A DNA stretch of 64,000 bases. Origin: Monarcha castaneiventris obscurior (lineage: Eukaryota; Chordata; Aves; Passeriformes; Monarchidae). The DNA lies in the NCBI GenBank assembly GCA_026261815.1, contig JAMPIT010000493.1:4357501-4421500 (forward strand). Direction: 5' to 3'. The notes under the pieces were generated by a model, which was given only the letters and a program-made list of their open reading frames with translations, was not told the DNA's origin and did no database searches. Below are positions 21,401 to 28,090 of the stretch, piece after piece; the stretch's first letter is position 1; the number at the start of each line of letters is the position of its first letter. Both the position numbers and the translations under genes were made by a program.

Positions 21401-21430
21401 CTGCCGAGTCTTGGATCGGGAAGGAGGCAT
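324..21430 (-). CDS. MYO15B: Unconventional myosin XVB, partial (3' end lies beyond the left edge)
   Basis: Actin-based motor of the MyTH4-FERM class XV. Coding exons in reading order: 21430-18488, 18412-18351, 17234-17171, 16434-16325, 15877-15803, 15241-15145, 14620-14517, 13379-13316, 12839-12726, 11130-10969, 10586-10473, 10047-9989, 9901-9778, 9397-9302, 8726-8595, 8426-8301, 7800-7723, 7390-7242, 7151-7106, 6730-6606, 6500-6383, 5914-5739, 5587-5494, tentatively 4400-4358 and 2662-2592, then 2252-2195, 651-521, 419-324. All joins keep one open frame of about 1,877 residues. Layout: N-terminal extension 1-981, motor about 982-1654, IQ neck about 1655-1744, linker, start of MyTH4. Motor landmarks are [17 protein letters not shown] and DIHGFE. 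The paralogue MYO15A has the same plan, with a giant early exon. Assignment to XVB rather than XVA rests on LLGL2 lying immediately upstream. MyTH4, FERM and SH3 exons should follow to the left. No stop or frameshift is seen. Confidence 0.9.
521..651 (-). CDS. MYO15B: MYO15B exon (pre-MyTH4)
   Basis: [20 protein letters not shown], then [20 protein letters not shown] and HFQ. The LSLPxxINxYPxxxFxxxxFQ block leads into MyTH4 in MYO15A as well. Phase 1 in, 0 out. Confidence 0.9.
1550..1668 (+). repeat. Degenerate tandem repeat, unit about 25-30 bp
   Basis: Four to five imperfect copies of a unit like AAGTTATTGCATTGTTATATCC occur in a row inside the intron between MYO15B exons 2195-2252 and 521-651. 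Copy number and unit length were judged by eye. Confidence 0.5.
2195..2252 (-). CDS. MYO15B: MYO15B exon ([11 protein letters not shown] segment)
   Basis: Encodes [19 protein letters not shown]. This matches the conserved LExPAELxxLL block between neck and first MyTH4 of class XV myosins. Phase 0 in, phase 1 out. Confidence 0.9.
2592..2662 (-). CDS. MYO15B: Tentative MYO15B linker exon (charged helix)
   Basis: Acceptor TTTTTATGCTGTAG, donor CAG|GTGCAA. Encodes [20 protein letters not shown] then TLQ, a charged, helix-prone segment where MYO15A also has a Glu/Lys-rich stretch just before its xxLExPAEL segment. It ends in phase 0 as the next exon requires. Supported by position, phase and composition only. 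Confidence 0.5.
4358..4400 (-). CDS. MYO15B: Tentative MYO15B linker exon (start of linker)
   Basis: Found by phase reasoning. A strong donor (CAG|GTGAGTGATG) ends an open 43-nt segment, [14 protein letters not shown] plus one base. Two AGs lie four bases apart at the acceptor. The inner one gives the phase needed by the candidate exon at 2592-2662; the outer one (end 4404) does not. No family motif, so low confidence. Confidence 0.4.
5494..5587 (-). CDS. MYO15B: MYO15B neck exon (end of IQ region)
   Basis: [20 protein letters not shown] then [11 protein letters not shown]. Completes IQ 2 and adds a basic segment, possibly a weak third IQ. The WRCQ-like ending is at the same place in MYO15A. 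Donor CAG|GTAACA. Confidence 0.88.
5739..5914 (-). CDS. MYO15B: MYO15B neck exon with IQ motifs
   Basis: Begins [15 protein letters not shown] degenerate IQ ([16 protein letters not shown]) is followed by a near-perfect one ([12 protein letters not shown]), both expected to bind calmodulin-type light chains. Phase 2 out. Confidence 0.92.
6383..6500 (-). CDS. MYO15B: MYO15B converter exon
   Basis: Begins with RYRLLAG and ends DLYQIGVTK, joining to VFLKE in the next exon to give the xxxxGxTKVFLK junction that ends myosin motors. Phase 2 in, 0 out. Confidence 0.93.
6606..6730 (-). CDS. MYO15B: MYO15B motor exon with SH1/SH2 and converter start
   Basis: [20 protein letters not shown], then [20 protein letters not shown]. 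QLRxSGxLExxxIxKxGYPxRxPFxxF is the SH1-converter signature. Donor AG|GTACAA. Confidence 0.94.
7106..7151 (-). CDS. MYO15B: MYO15B motor exon with the RCIxPN motif
   Basis: A 46-nt exon, [15 protein letters not shown], equivalent to the FVRCIKPN strand before SH1, with Lys to Thr. Phase 2 in, 0 out. Confidence 0.92.
7242..7390 (-). CDS. MYO15B: MYO15B motor exon containing loop 2
   Basis: Encodes [20 protein letters not shown], a basic loop 2 ([10 protein letters not shown]), then [17 protein letters not shown]. TVxxxFxxSLxxLxxxL is the conserved helix after loop 2. Phase 2 out. Confidence 0.9.
7723..7800 (-). CDS. MYO15B: MYO15B motor exon (actin-binding helix side)
   Basis: 26 codons, [20 protein letters not shown] then SQSRLK. 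Equivalent to the FLxKNRDxLxxxxxxLxxxS block. Donor AAG|GTACTG. Confidence 0.92.
8301..8426 (-). CDS. MYO15B: MYO15B motor exon ([12 protein letters not shown])
   Basis: 42 codons, [20 protein letters not shown] to GPVTYQ. FxVxHYAGxVxY is a standard lower-50K motif. Phase 0 both ends. Confidence 0.93.
8595..8726 (-). CDS. MYO15B: MYO15B motor exon (lower 50K)
   Basis: 44 codons, [20 protein letters not shown] to LDDQTTLTQ. Contains [12 protein letters not shown], equivalent to the KPxGIxxLLDEE motif. Confidence 0.92.
9302..9397 (-). CDS. MYO15B: MYO15B motor exon with relay helix
   Basis: Encodes [20 protein letters not shown] then [12 protein letters not shown]. This is the NSFEQLCINYxNE relay segment, with Phe to Leu. 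32 codons, phase 0. Confidence 0.93.
9778..9901 (-). CDS. MYO15B: MYO15B motor exon with switch II
   Basis: Begins [20 protein letters not shown] and ends [10 protein letters not shown]. The switch II DIxGFE motif is at about residues 1359-1364. The donor GAG|GTCATT is weak, but the frame and the next exon require it. Confidence 0.92.
9989..10047 (-). CDS. MYO15B: MYO15B motor exon (cardiomyopathy-loop side)
   Basis: Encodes [19 protein letters not shown] plus a split Arg codon, equivalent to the Y-x-x-PL...A-x-x-x-RD segment of other heads. Phase 2 out joins exactly to the next exon. Confidence 0.9.
10473..10586 (-). CDS. MYO15B: MYO15B motor exon
   Basis: 38 codons, [16 protein letters not shown] through AVTHRVT, matching the segment that ends in the cardiomyopathy-loop side of the upper 50K domain. 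Donor ACT|GTGAGT. Confidence 0.88.
10969..11130 (-). CDS. MYO15B: MYO15B motor exon (upper 50K helices)
   Basis: 54 codons, beginning [15 protein letters not shown] and including [12 protein letters not shown], equivalent to the ILxLGNxxF motif. Phase 0 both ends. Confidence 0.92.
11939..12030. other. Cluster of perfect inverted repeats, TAAT-rich, in a MYO15B intron
   Basis: Outer arms 11939-11947 and 11993-12001 (ACCATTAAT / ATTAATGGT) enclose a second perfect 9-bp hairpin, 11953-11961 with 11965-11973 (ATTAAGGGC / GCCCTTAAT, 3-nt loop). Next to them is a 7-bp hairpin, 12013-12019 with 12024-12030, loop CGAA. Several TAAT cores are present. It could be a homeodomain-bound enhancer or a structured RNA segment. 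Function is inferred, the repeats are seen. Confidence 0.45.
12726..12839 (-). CDS. MYO15B: MYO15B motor exon ([12 protein letters not shown])
   Basis: Encodes [20 protein letters not shown] through YFYLNQ. GERNYHxFY is a conserved upper-50K motif of class VII/XV-type heads. 38 codons, phase 0 both ends. Confidence 0.93.
13316..13379 (-). CDS. MYO15B: MYO15B motor exon ([13 protein letters not shown])
   Basis: Encodes [20 protein letters not shown] and a final Gln. The YLLEKSRV block is a hallmark of myosin heads. Phase 2 in, phase 0 out. Confidence 0.92.
13640..14306 (+). mobile_element. Ancient CR1/L3-like LINE 3' fragment
   Basis: The sequence resembles the end of the reverse-transcriptase ORF and 3' tail of old amniote CR1/L3 LINEs. 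One block near 13.8 kb reads like GTAGATAAATGTGAAGTGATG; the end reads CCAGCCATTCTTATGTTCTTA, the typical tail of this group. Highly decayed, no open reading frame. It sits in the MYO15B intron between exons 13316-13379 and 14517-14620, opposite to the gene. Confidence 0.6.
14517..14620 (-). CDS. MYO15B: MYO15B motor exon with switch I
   Basis: Encodes [20 protein letters not shown], the switch I segment at about residues 1125-1144, fully conserved through GK. The aromatic residue that usually follows is Leu. Donor CA|GTGAGT. Confidence 0.92.
15145..15241 (-). CDS. MYO15B: MYO15B motor exon with the P-loop (GHSGSGKT)
   Basis: Carries the Walker A/P-loop at about residues 1086-1093, read as GHSGSGKT. 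The usual myosin form is GESGxGKT, so the Glu is His here. Lys and Thr of GKT, which contact nucleotide phosphate and magnesium, are kept. Donor CAG|GTAAGAGG. Confidence 0.92.
15421..15568 (-). pseudogene. MYO15B: Partial duplicate of MYO15B exon 16325-16434 with its 5' intron flank
   Basis: About 148 bp nearly identical to 16381-16527, with about six substitutions and a short poly-A length difference by eye. It keeps the acceptor (GTCCTAG) and the first half of the exon, with Ile to Thr and Pro to His changes. It then breaks off, and the frame meets a stop soon after. The copy lies between exons 15803-15877 and 15145-15241 and has no donor at the break, so it should not be spliced in. Confidence 0.8.
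15803..15877 (-). CDS. MYO15B: MYO15B motor exon before the P-loop
   Basis: Encodes [20 protein letters not shown] followed by CVVI, the helix and strand leading to the P-loop. Phases 2 in and 2 out fit both neighbours. Confidence 0.92.
16012..16165 (-). mobile_element. CR1 LINE 3' fragment
   Basis: Plus strand reads AATCACAGAATGGTTTGGGT, then TTGGAGAGACCTTAAAG, the reverse complement of the avian CR1 3' end, so the element is on the minus strand. Intronic in MYO15B and truncated. Confidence 0.8.
16325..16434 (-). CDS. MYO15B: MYO15B motor exon (purine-binding loop region)
   Basis: Encodes [20 protein letters not shown] and continues to the end of the loop (SRNAP). Contains the NPF variant of the NPY/NPF purine-binding loop. 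The upstream half of this exon, with its acceptor and adjoining intron, is copied at 15421-15568. Confidence 0.92.
16381..16527 (-). repeat. MYO15B: Parent copy of the intragenic duplication
   Basis: Covers the 5' half of the exon 16325-16434, its acceptor and about 90 bp of upstream intron. Paired with 15421-15568 in direct orientation, about 0.96 kb apart. Confidence 0.8.
17171..17234 (-). CDS. MYO15B: MYO15B motor exon (N-terminal motor helix)
   Basis: Encodes [21 protein letters not shown], equivalent to the conserved LxxLxxRFxxxLIYTYIG region of myosin heads. Acceptor TTTGTAG, donor TAC|GTATGG. Joins at phase 0 to the next exon, which starts TYIGQ. Confidence 0.9.
17317..17435 (-). mobile_element. 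CR1-tailed SINE-like fragment, possibly TguSINE1-like
   Basis: A CR1-like 3' tail (ACAGAATATTCTGAGTTGGA, then AAGGACCTACAAGAATCATT) is followed by GTGAATGGCCCATATGAGGA. The latter resembles the head-tail junction of the tRNA-derived passerine SINE TguSINE1. The tRNA-like part is decayed, so an ordinary CR1 fragment is possible. Confidence 0.45.
18351..18412 (-). CDS. MYO15B: MYO15B exon: start of motor domain
   Basis: Encodes [20 protein letters not shown] and one split codon, the pre-motor segment. The DLTxLEE signature begins the motor head of many myosins. Donor GA|GTAGGT, phase 2. Confidence 0.85.
18488..21430 (-). CDS. MYO15B: MYO15B giant first coding exon: 981-residue N-terminal extension
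   Basis: A single open exon encodes the extension ahead of the motor. The start [12 protein letters not shown] is the first Met after an upstream in-frame stop, close to a splice acceptor at 21474. Residues about 1-660 are rich in Lys, Ser, Glu, Gln and Gly, poor in aromatics, and probably disordered. Acidic serine repeats ([19 protein letters not shown]) lie near 20.54-20.63 kb. Residues about 672-747 differ: a basic stretch with Trp, Leu and Phe ([12 protein letters not shown]), possibly helical. The exon ends MEFMQKQ at a CAG|GTACAG donor, joining in phase to the motor. The open frame continues a few codons past the donor to a stop, which is intron sequence. Function of the extension is unknown; in MYO15A the comparable exon gives a long isoform. 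Confidence 0.85.
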
Positions 21431-21473
21431 TTCCTCAGTGTTCAGGAGTAGGTGAGGGCTTATCTCGACTCAC
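21431..21473 (-). other. MYO15B: MYO15B 5'UTR part of the giant exon
   Basis: A good acceptor (pyrimidine-rich, ending TTTTACAG) precedes position 21473, so at least one non-coding exon should lie upstream between 21.5 and 34 kb. I could not place it. Confidence 0.5.
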
Positions 21474-21678
21474 CTGTAAAAGGAAACGTTGTGTATTTTG
21501 CTGTGAAATAAGCTACAAACAGAGGCCAGATGCTCCTGAGTGCTAATTTGCTTCATTTCTGTGGAGCCAAATAAATGTTTGCAGAGCCTTGCCTGTGCAG
21601 TGCCAAACTGACTGCCCTGCTCCAGGTTAATCTCTGGCTTATTTTGTCACAAATCACCCTGATTTTCTTCTTTTGTTA

Positions 21679-21810
21679 GAATCATACCATCATAGAATAT
21701 GATGAGCTGGAAGGGGCCCATCAGGACCATCCAAGTCCAACTCCTGGCCCTGCACAGGACACCCCAAGAATCCCATCATCAGGCCATGTGTCCGAGATCT
21801 TCTACAGCTG
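21679..21810 (-). mobile_element. CR1 LINE 3' fragment
   Basis: Contains GGAAGGGGCCCATCAGGACC and AAGTCCAACTCCTGGCCCTG followed by CACAGGACACCCCAAGAATC, a common avian CR1 subfamily tail in reverse orientation. Lies about 200 bp upstream of the MYO15B giant exon. Confidence 0.75.
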
Positions 21811-24800
21811 ACAAAGGTTTGGACACACTGCAACTCAAGATAGAATGATTATTTTATTTCAGTTTTTGCTTCTCCAATAACCTTCTCTGTGCTGAAGAAG
21901 AGAGGAACACACCTAATGATCTATGTGAAGTAAATGTCAGAAACTAACACTATTTCAATGTGTCATAACCTCCACACAACTGCCCTGAGTGCAGTGTCAT
22001 TGCCTGGAGGTGTGGGATGTTCAGTATCCCAAGTGTTAACCTGTTTATCTCTTTATCTTTCCTCTAATAATATGCATGGAATAAAGGATGTAAAACTGCC
22101 CAAAGGATTGGCGCTGACCTTTCAGGCTGATGCAAAATATCACTTCTATCCTTTCCAGTTCCACAGACCCTTTATTTTATGAGTCAGCCTCTCGCTGCTT
22201 CAGACATCCCACTGGGGCTCCAGGCTGCACTTCTGCCCCTGTGAGTGAATGAAGTGCTGATGGCAGAGCCTGGGTTCGGGTCCCCAACACCAAGCACTGC
22301 AAGGAAAGGCTTCAAACCACAAAACAGTCAGAGCACAACTGGAAGGAAATGATAGCTCAGAGAGAGGAAAACTTGGAGGCGAGTGGATGAGGAGAAAGGG
22401 AAAAATCTCACAGCAAGGAAACCCATCAGTCTGCAACATCTTCCCAAAGAAAAAAGATTAAAAGGCTCTTGTTGGGGGTATTTGGAACTGCTTTGGAGAT
22501 TACATTACCCAGTGATGGGCAGGGATCAAACCAGCACATAGGACAGGGAAATTCCATTACATATTTTGTCCTCTCATCTCTTTCTCCGTCAAAGCCTTCT
22601 CTCCATTTTCTCATTTTTCTTTCTCTTTGTTTTTCAGCCAATTCTGTGGATTCTCCACAGGCAGAAAAGAAATTTCCACCCATCACAGATTTACAAATTC
22701 TGTCAGTGGGTAACAGAGGATGGAGCAGTCAAGATTTTGTTACTGATTCCTACTAACTCCACCAAGCATCGACTTATTTAAAGGCTGAAATCCAGCATCT
22801 GGAAGCCTCCAGTCAGATCTTAGACTATTATGGAATGCTGACAGCATATTTACCTGTCTGACACTCTGACCCTGAGCCCCAGTGGGCAGGGGTGCAGTGT
22901 CTGTACACAGACTACAAGCCCAAAAGGGTTCTGGCCAAGGTTTTTGGAACTTCCATCCACAGGCGTCTCCCTGCCCCAGGGAAGGGGATGGGGGAAAAGC
23001 ACACAGTCAAGACTGCAATTCAGCAACCTTTAAAAACTTCAAACCTTTACAGCTGCTATAAAGTCTGACAAGGAATAAAAATTTTTAGAATTTAGTACCT
23101 CAGGAAAGATGGAAATCCAGCCACTCTCCATAATATATTATGACCTAATTGCAGACTGAATCTTGTCCAAGCACCTTTACAAGTTATTGAAATAAATGTT
23201 GAAAAAAGGCCATTAAAAAGTACATTCCAGTACTCTAGGAACAACTCTGTAAGAAACAACTCAGTGAATCAAAAGGTTTGTTTCACCTCAGTCCCTCCAA
23301 GGAGGGCAGCAAACCCACATTTTGGATTTCCACAGCCCAGGAAGGCTGATGCTCTAAGAAAAGCACACTTGGTGTGTGTAGGGCACAGGGTCTTACTGCA
23401 AATGTTGGTTCCTTTCCTGTACCACCTATTTCGTGCTGTTCTGCACCACAGAACAATCTGCAAAGGGGAAAAACAGCATCTCCTGTTCTCCCAGCTGCAA
23501 CTCTGGTGCTGAAGCAAAAAGCTGCTGCCCTGAAAGCAGTTACACACAATTAAGGGTTCCTCAGCAATCAGTGTCCCAGGGTTCCCCCTATACTTGCTTG
23601 TTTTGTTCTGGTCTAGAGCTGAGTCTATTCAAACCCTCTTGGACACTCTGCACAGTGCAGAGTTCATCTCCTAACACCAAATCCTCTTCTCTCCCTCTCT
23701 TTGAACAGGACTGTCACATGTAGGTGTCTGGTCACCTCATTTCAGCCCCCCCTCCACACTTAATACCCCAATACTCCTGGCCTAGATCTCTAAATCCAGC
23801 AACAAGACTTTTGTTACCGAGATTAATGGCAGCTGAATTAGACCCTAAATCCTCAGTACAGAATAGTTGTTAATATTCTGTCCTCCTGGGGGCTTAAAGT
23901 TGATTCAGCTTCTCTACAGTGCCAAATGCAGGAGTAAATAATAAATAAAAGTCTGCTTTTATGTGCTGTTGCTAGATAGTCATGTGTCTGCAGAGCTAAA
24001 GCCTTCCACAAAAAAAAAAAGCTGAAATTCTTGGATGAGGAGGAAGGTCAGGAGCACTGCCCAAATTTGTAGGGAGCTTAGACCCAGGAGTTTGGTTTGA
24101 CTCACTGTAAAGATTGGACCCCAGATTGATTCTGGGTTAGAAAGTGAAAAACTGGAGTTCACAATTCTTCAGAGACAGGGTTTTAGAGCAGATTGGTTTG
24201 TAACACCACTGTTATTACTGGGAATGGGAAGATGAATCACTGCTTATATAAACAATTCCTTTGACATCAGACCTGCTCTGATTAACTGCTCTGGACCATC
24301 TGCCTGCTGGACACACTGCAGCAGGTGAAAGATGCTGCTCATCAGTTTTCCAGCTCCCCTCACCACACCAACTTCAGCTAAATCACCACAGGAAAAAGAA
24401 CAGTTTGATGGCATTCTCCATTTTTTTAGAAGAAATTAGAACAATTCACATCAGAGAAAGGAGATCCTCAATGCTGTCAAGAATCACAGCACAAACCTAC
24501 AGATAAAAAGAAGAGCAGAAAGCTCACGCTGCTATTTTAAGACCAATAGGGAATTGTCTGTCTTCCCTGAGAACAGTGGATTCTCCCAGCTTTCCAGAGG
24601 AAAGCACAATCATTAATATTAAAGGAACCTGCCTGAAATTGAATTCTTAAGTTTCTATTTTCATTCACTGCCCGAATTGCTCAAACCCCTTCTTTTATCA
24701 GTCTGCACAGTAATTTTTGTAATGTACCTGCACTGATTGCAGCGAGCTGTCCAGTACCTGGATCACAGGTCACATCCATGCAAAGGTAACATATTCCCTC

Positions 24801-27529
24801 TCCCAAGCCTTGTTTCCATGCAGCCCAGGGTCTGTTCCAGAGCTCTTGCAAGCCTGCCCAGCAGTGCAGTCTATCAGGGATTCTGGCTGGGCTGTGCCCC
24901 AAGAGCAGATAACTACACATGTATCAAAGGAAAGTGGCATCAATAATTCAAGCTTTCTCATGGTACCTTTTGAACTTTTCAACCAGCAACATCAGCAGCT
25001 GGCTTGCAGAGTTTGGGATAAAAGAAGAGGTGGGATTTCACCTAGGAAAGGGTCAGATGTGGTTTGATGAGGTGCACCCCCAAAGAAGGACTGAAAAGGT
25101 CAATTCCAAAGCCAAAACACATCTGTTATAATGCAAGAGGCTACCAGACAAGGCACAGTGAATACTACCTAAAAAAGAGCTTAGGCCAGTGAAAAGAATT
25201 AAATCATAGGCCCCTTTCTTCTGCATCCCTGGAGTTTTATTCCAGGGAGCCAAGCACGGATAGCTCAGCCTCTGCTCCCTCCTTGCCAATACCAAGCTCT
25301 CTGCTGAAACAGGAAAGCTCAGCACTGAAAGGACAGCAAAACTGGCACCATTTTTGCCCTCATTATGCCTAAATCTCAGTCCAAATCAAGCAGAATGACT
25401 AAATCTCCTTTCAACTCGAATTTCCAAATAAAGTCGTTCTCCTCTTACTTGCAGACAGGCCGAGGTTACTCACAGCCAGTGCTTATGTCCATGAAACTCT
25501 GTTTAATTCAGGGATGGCTTTGCCCTGCCTGGGTTGCTCTCAAGAAATCAGGTAACAGAGCAGACACAAATGCTCAGTGTGAGCTGCACGTGCAGCCTCC
25601 CTCTGCTCTCCCCAGGCTGCAAAGGGACAGCACAGGTAGAGCAGGATTTCACTGCTCTGAGGATGTCCCTGGCTCTTCAAAGTTTCCTGGCCCCTCCCAA
25701 AAAGCCTTTCCAGAGGAGCTGGAGATTAAACAAAATGAATTCAGGTGTGGCCAGCAACCAGAACAAGTGACCCAAACATGAAATGTGATAAGATTTTAGA
25801 TGCTTTGCAGCCTTAGTTTGGGTGGGACCTGTTTGTCCATCTCCATCCAAGAGCCCCTGGCTATTACATTCTGTACCTTGAGGGCTCCTCCACTAAGAAT
25901 CAAAGATAAAAACTGGGGGTTGAGCTGCAGAACCCAAGAAACATTTTACCTGAGCTTTCTGTCCCTGGATGCTCCACTTCTCTTAGGTCACAAGAATGAG
26001 GCTGTAGAGCAACAGTGTAGTTAATTATTTCATCACGTTCTTTTATTAACTGTCCACAAATAACACTCTATCCCTCTCTGCAGAAAAGAGAAATCTCTCC
26101 TGTAAAGCCCAGAATGACTGATGGCATCTGGATCATGAATTCCTTAACGAATCTTGGATAAAAGCCCCGGGGCTCTTAGCTCTAAGCTTCTAATATGTGT
26201 GTGTGGCGGGGAGGAGAAGGTGCTCTGAAAAATTCAACTCCTGAGGAGGAAATGGCTCTAACAAACTCCATCAGTATCAGCTGGAGCCTCTTCAAGGCTC
26301 TGCATAGCCCAGGCAGCACCGGAGCTGCTTCTTTGATTTCTGTGATTTGTCAGAAGCCTGAGATACTTGGGTTTCACCCTGGGATGGCCGAGATGAGGGC
26401 ACTGATCACATTCACTTCAGACTCCTGTCTGCTCTGAGCTACCTGAGAAAGGCTAAATTGGTGCTGTGCAGATACTCCCTCCCCACCCCAGTCTCCAGCC
26501 TGGCTGTCCCAGCACCTCTAACCTGAATTCTCTGCACAGACTGAACACATTTGTTTGCCTTTTAAAGTGCTGCTGGCAAGATGCTGGCAGTTGGTTCATA
26601 TCATCTTAAGAGAGAGGGAGATAAGCACCAGGAAAGATGAAACCCTTCCAGATTTCAGCTCCAGATCCCTCAGTGGACTGGATAGTGGAGTTTCCTAAAG
26701 ATTCCTTCATTTATGCAAAGTACCAGGTCCTTTCAGGCAGCACTCAGCCCCTATGATTTTAAAAAGTTATTAGAGAGCGGTAACACATCAGAATCACCTT
26801 TTCACTGCAAATTCTTCTTAAGGCAGTTACATAAAATAAAAGCATTGATGCTATTGCATAAAAGAGAGATGAAAAGGGAACTCCATTTCAAAAAATTACT
26901 AAATCACACAAACAAAAGAGTAGAAACTGGCTGTGACTGATCAGAGAAATTACACTTTGCATCAATTCCCAACCACCTTGTTTGCTTGGTAATAGCTCAG
27001 GTAAAGAGATTGGTCAAAGCTATTTTTAGGAACATCTGCTTTTAAGATTAAACTTGCTAAATGTGTGAATAGGGTCTCCTCTAGGTTTCATTCCACAGCA
27101 AGTAGAATTGACAATCTAGTCAGGACCCTGAAGCCTGTAAAACTTGTTCAAAAATAGATTTCTGTTTTTTATCTATTTCCCTTCCCCCCCACCCCCCTAT
27201 TACATTAATATAAAATATCTCCACTCTTGCTTCCATATCGTATGCTGCCTCATCTTGACAGAAAATATTCTCCTTTGAGCCTGTACCCCAGGCTACTGAG
27301 AGAGAATTCCTGACCTCTCATTCCTGACCTCTCGCTGTTTCAAACTGGTAAGGGCTCTGCTGCCTTCTTCCAGCTATTTTAAGATGAGCCAAAAGGTCTC
27401 CAAGGGCCTCTTCCCCAGCCATAACCCGAGGAAGCCAAATAAAGTATTCATGATTGCAAGGAGAAACCAAAACAATTAAGTTACATAGGTTTGAAAACAG
27501 CGCCCTTAAATATTTCAGGAGCACTTTGC

Positions 27530-28090
27530 TGCCCGGTTGTCTGCCGTTCAGCAGGGCTGGATGATCCTGTTTCACTGCAAGGCAGCGTCCCCTGGCCCCA
27601 TCCCCGGGGTCAGGGACAGCCCCAGGCTCTGTGCAGGGATGGACCTGCTCTGGGTGAGCTGCAGGACTCTGCCCCGTGCTAAGACAGGGCTCAGACTTCT
27701 CCCTTCTAATCCCCTGAGTGACCTCTGTGGTTCACATCTAAAAGGAGCAAACCCAGGAGGCAAGGCCGGGCGAGCCTGTACTAAATTCAGGCCTGGTTTG
27801 GTACCAGCAGCTGGGTTACAGCAGGGAGCTCCTGGCAGAGCAGTGCCAGCAGCAGCAGCAGCAGCTCTGGCACGGGCAGCAGCCAGAAACAGGCCCGGGG
27901 CTCATCCTGCTGCTCCTTCACTGCTGCTCCGGGACTCCAGACGGGATGTGTGTACATCACACTTCCTTTTCACTGCGTACACGGAGGAACCTGGGTGGCC
28001 TCAAATGAGCTGTCCTTGCTCTCCTTCCCTGTTTCTGCATAGCTGGGAACCGTGGGTTTGGTAGGGAATTCCTTTGAATCAGTGAAATCC
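27530..28090. promoter_or_regulatory. CpG-richer patch, candidate promoter or enhancer
   Basis: A denser group of CpG dinucleotides than in the flanks, higher GC, and a short GCA repeat (AGCAGCAGCAGCAGCAGCTC). It is the most promoter-like stretch in the intergenic region upstream of MYO15B, about 6 kb from the giant exon. No TATA or initiator could be assigned. Alternatives are an exonised repeat or an unrelated GC-rich block. Confidence 0.3.

Noticed and set aside
27537..28064. 175-residue plus-strand open frame in the CpG-richer patch
   Set aside because: Ala/Pro-rich, no motif, no splice support; expected by chance in GC-rich DNA.
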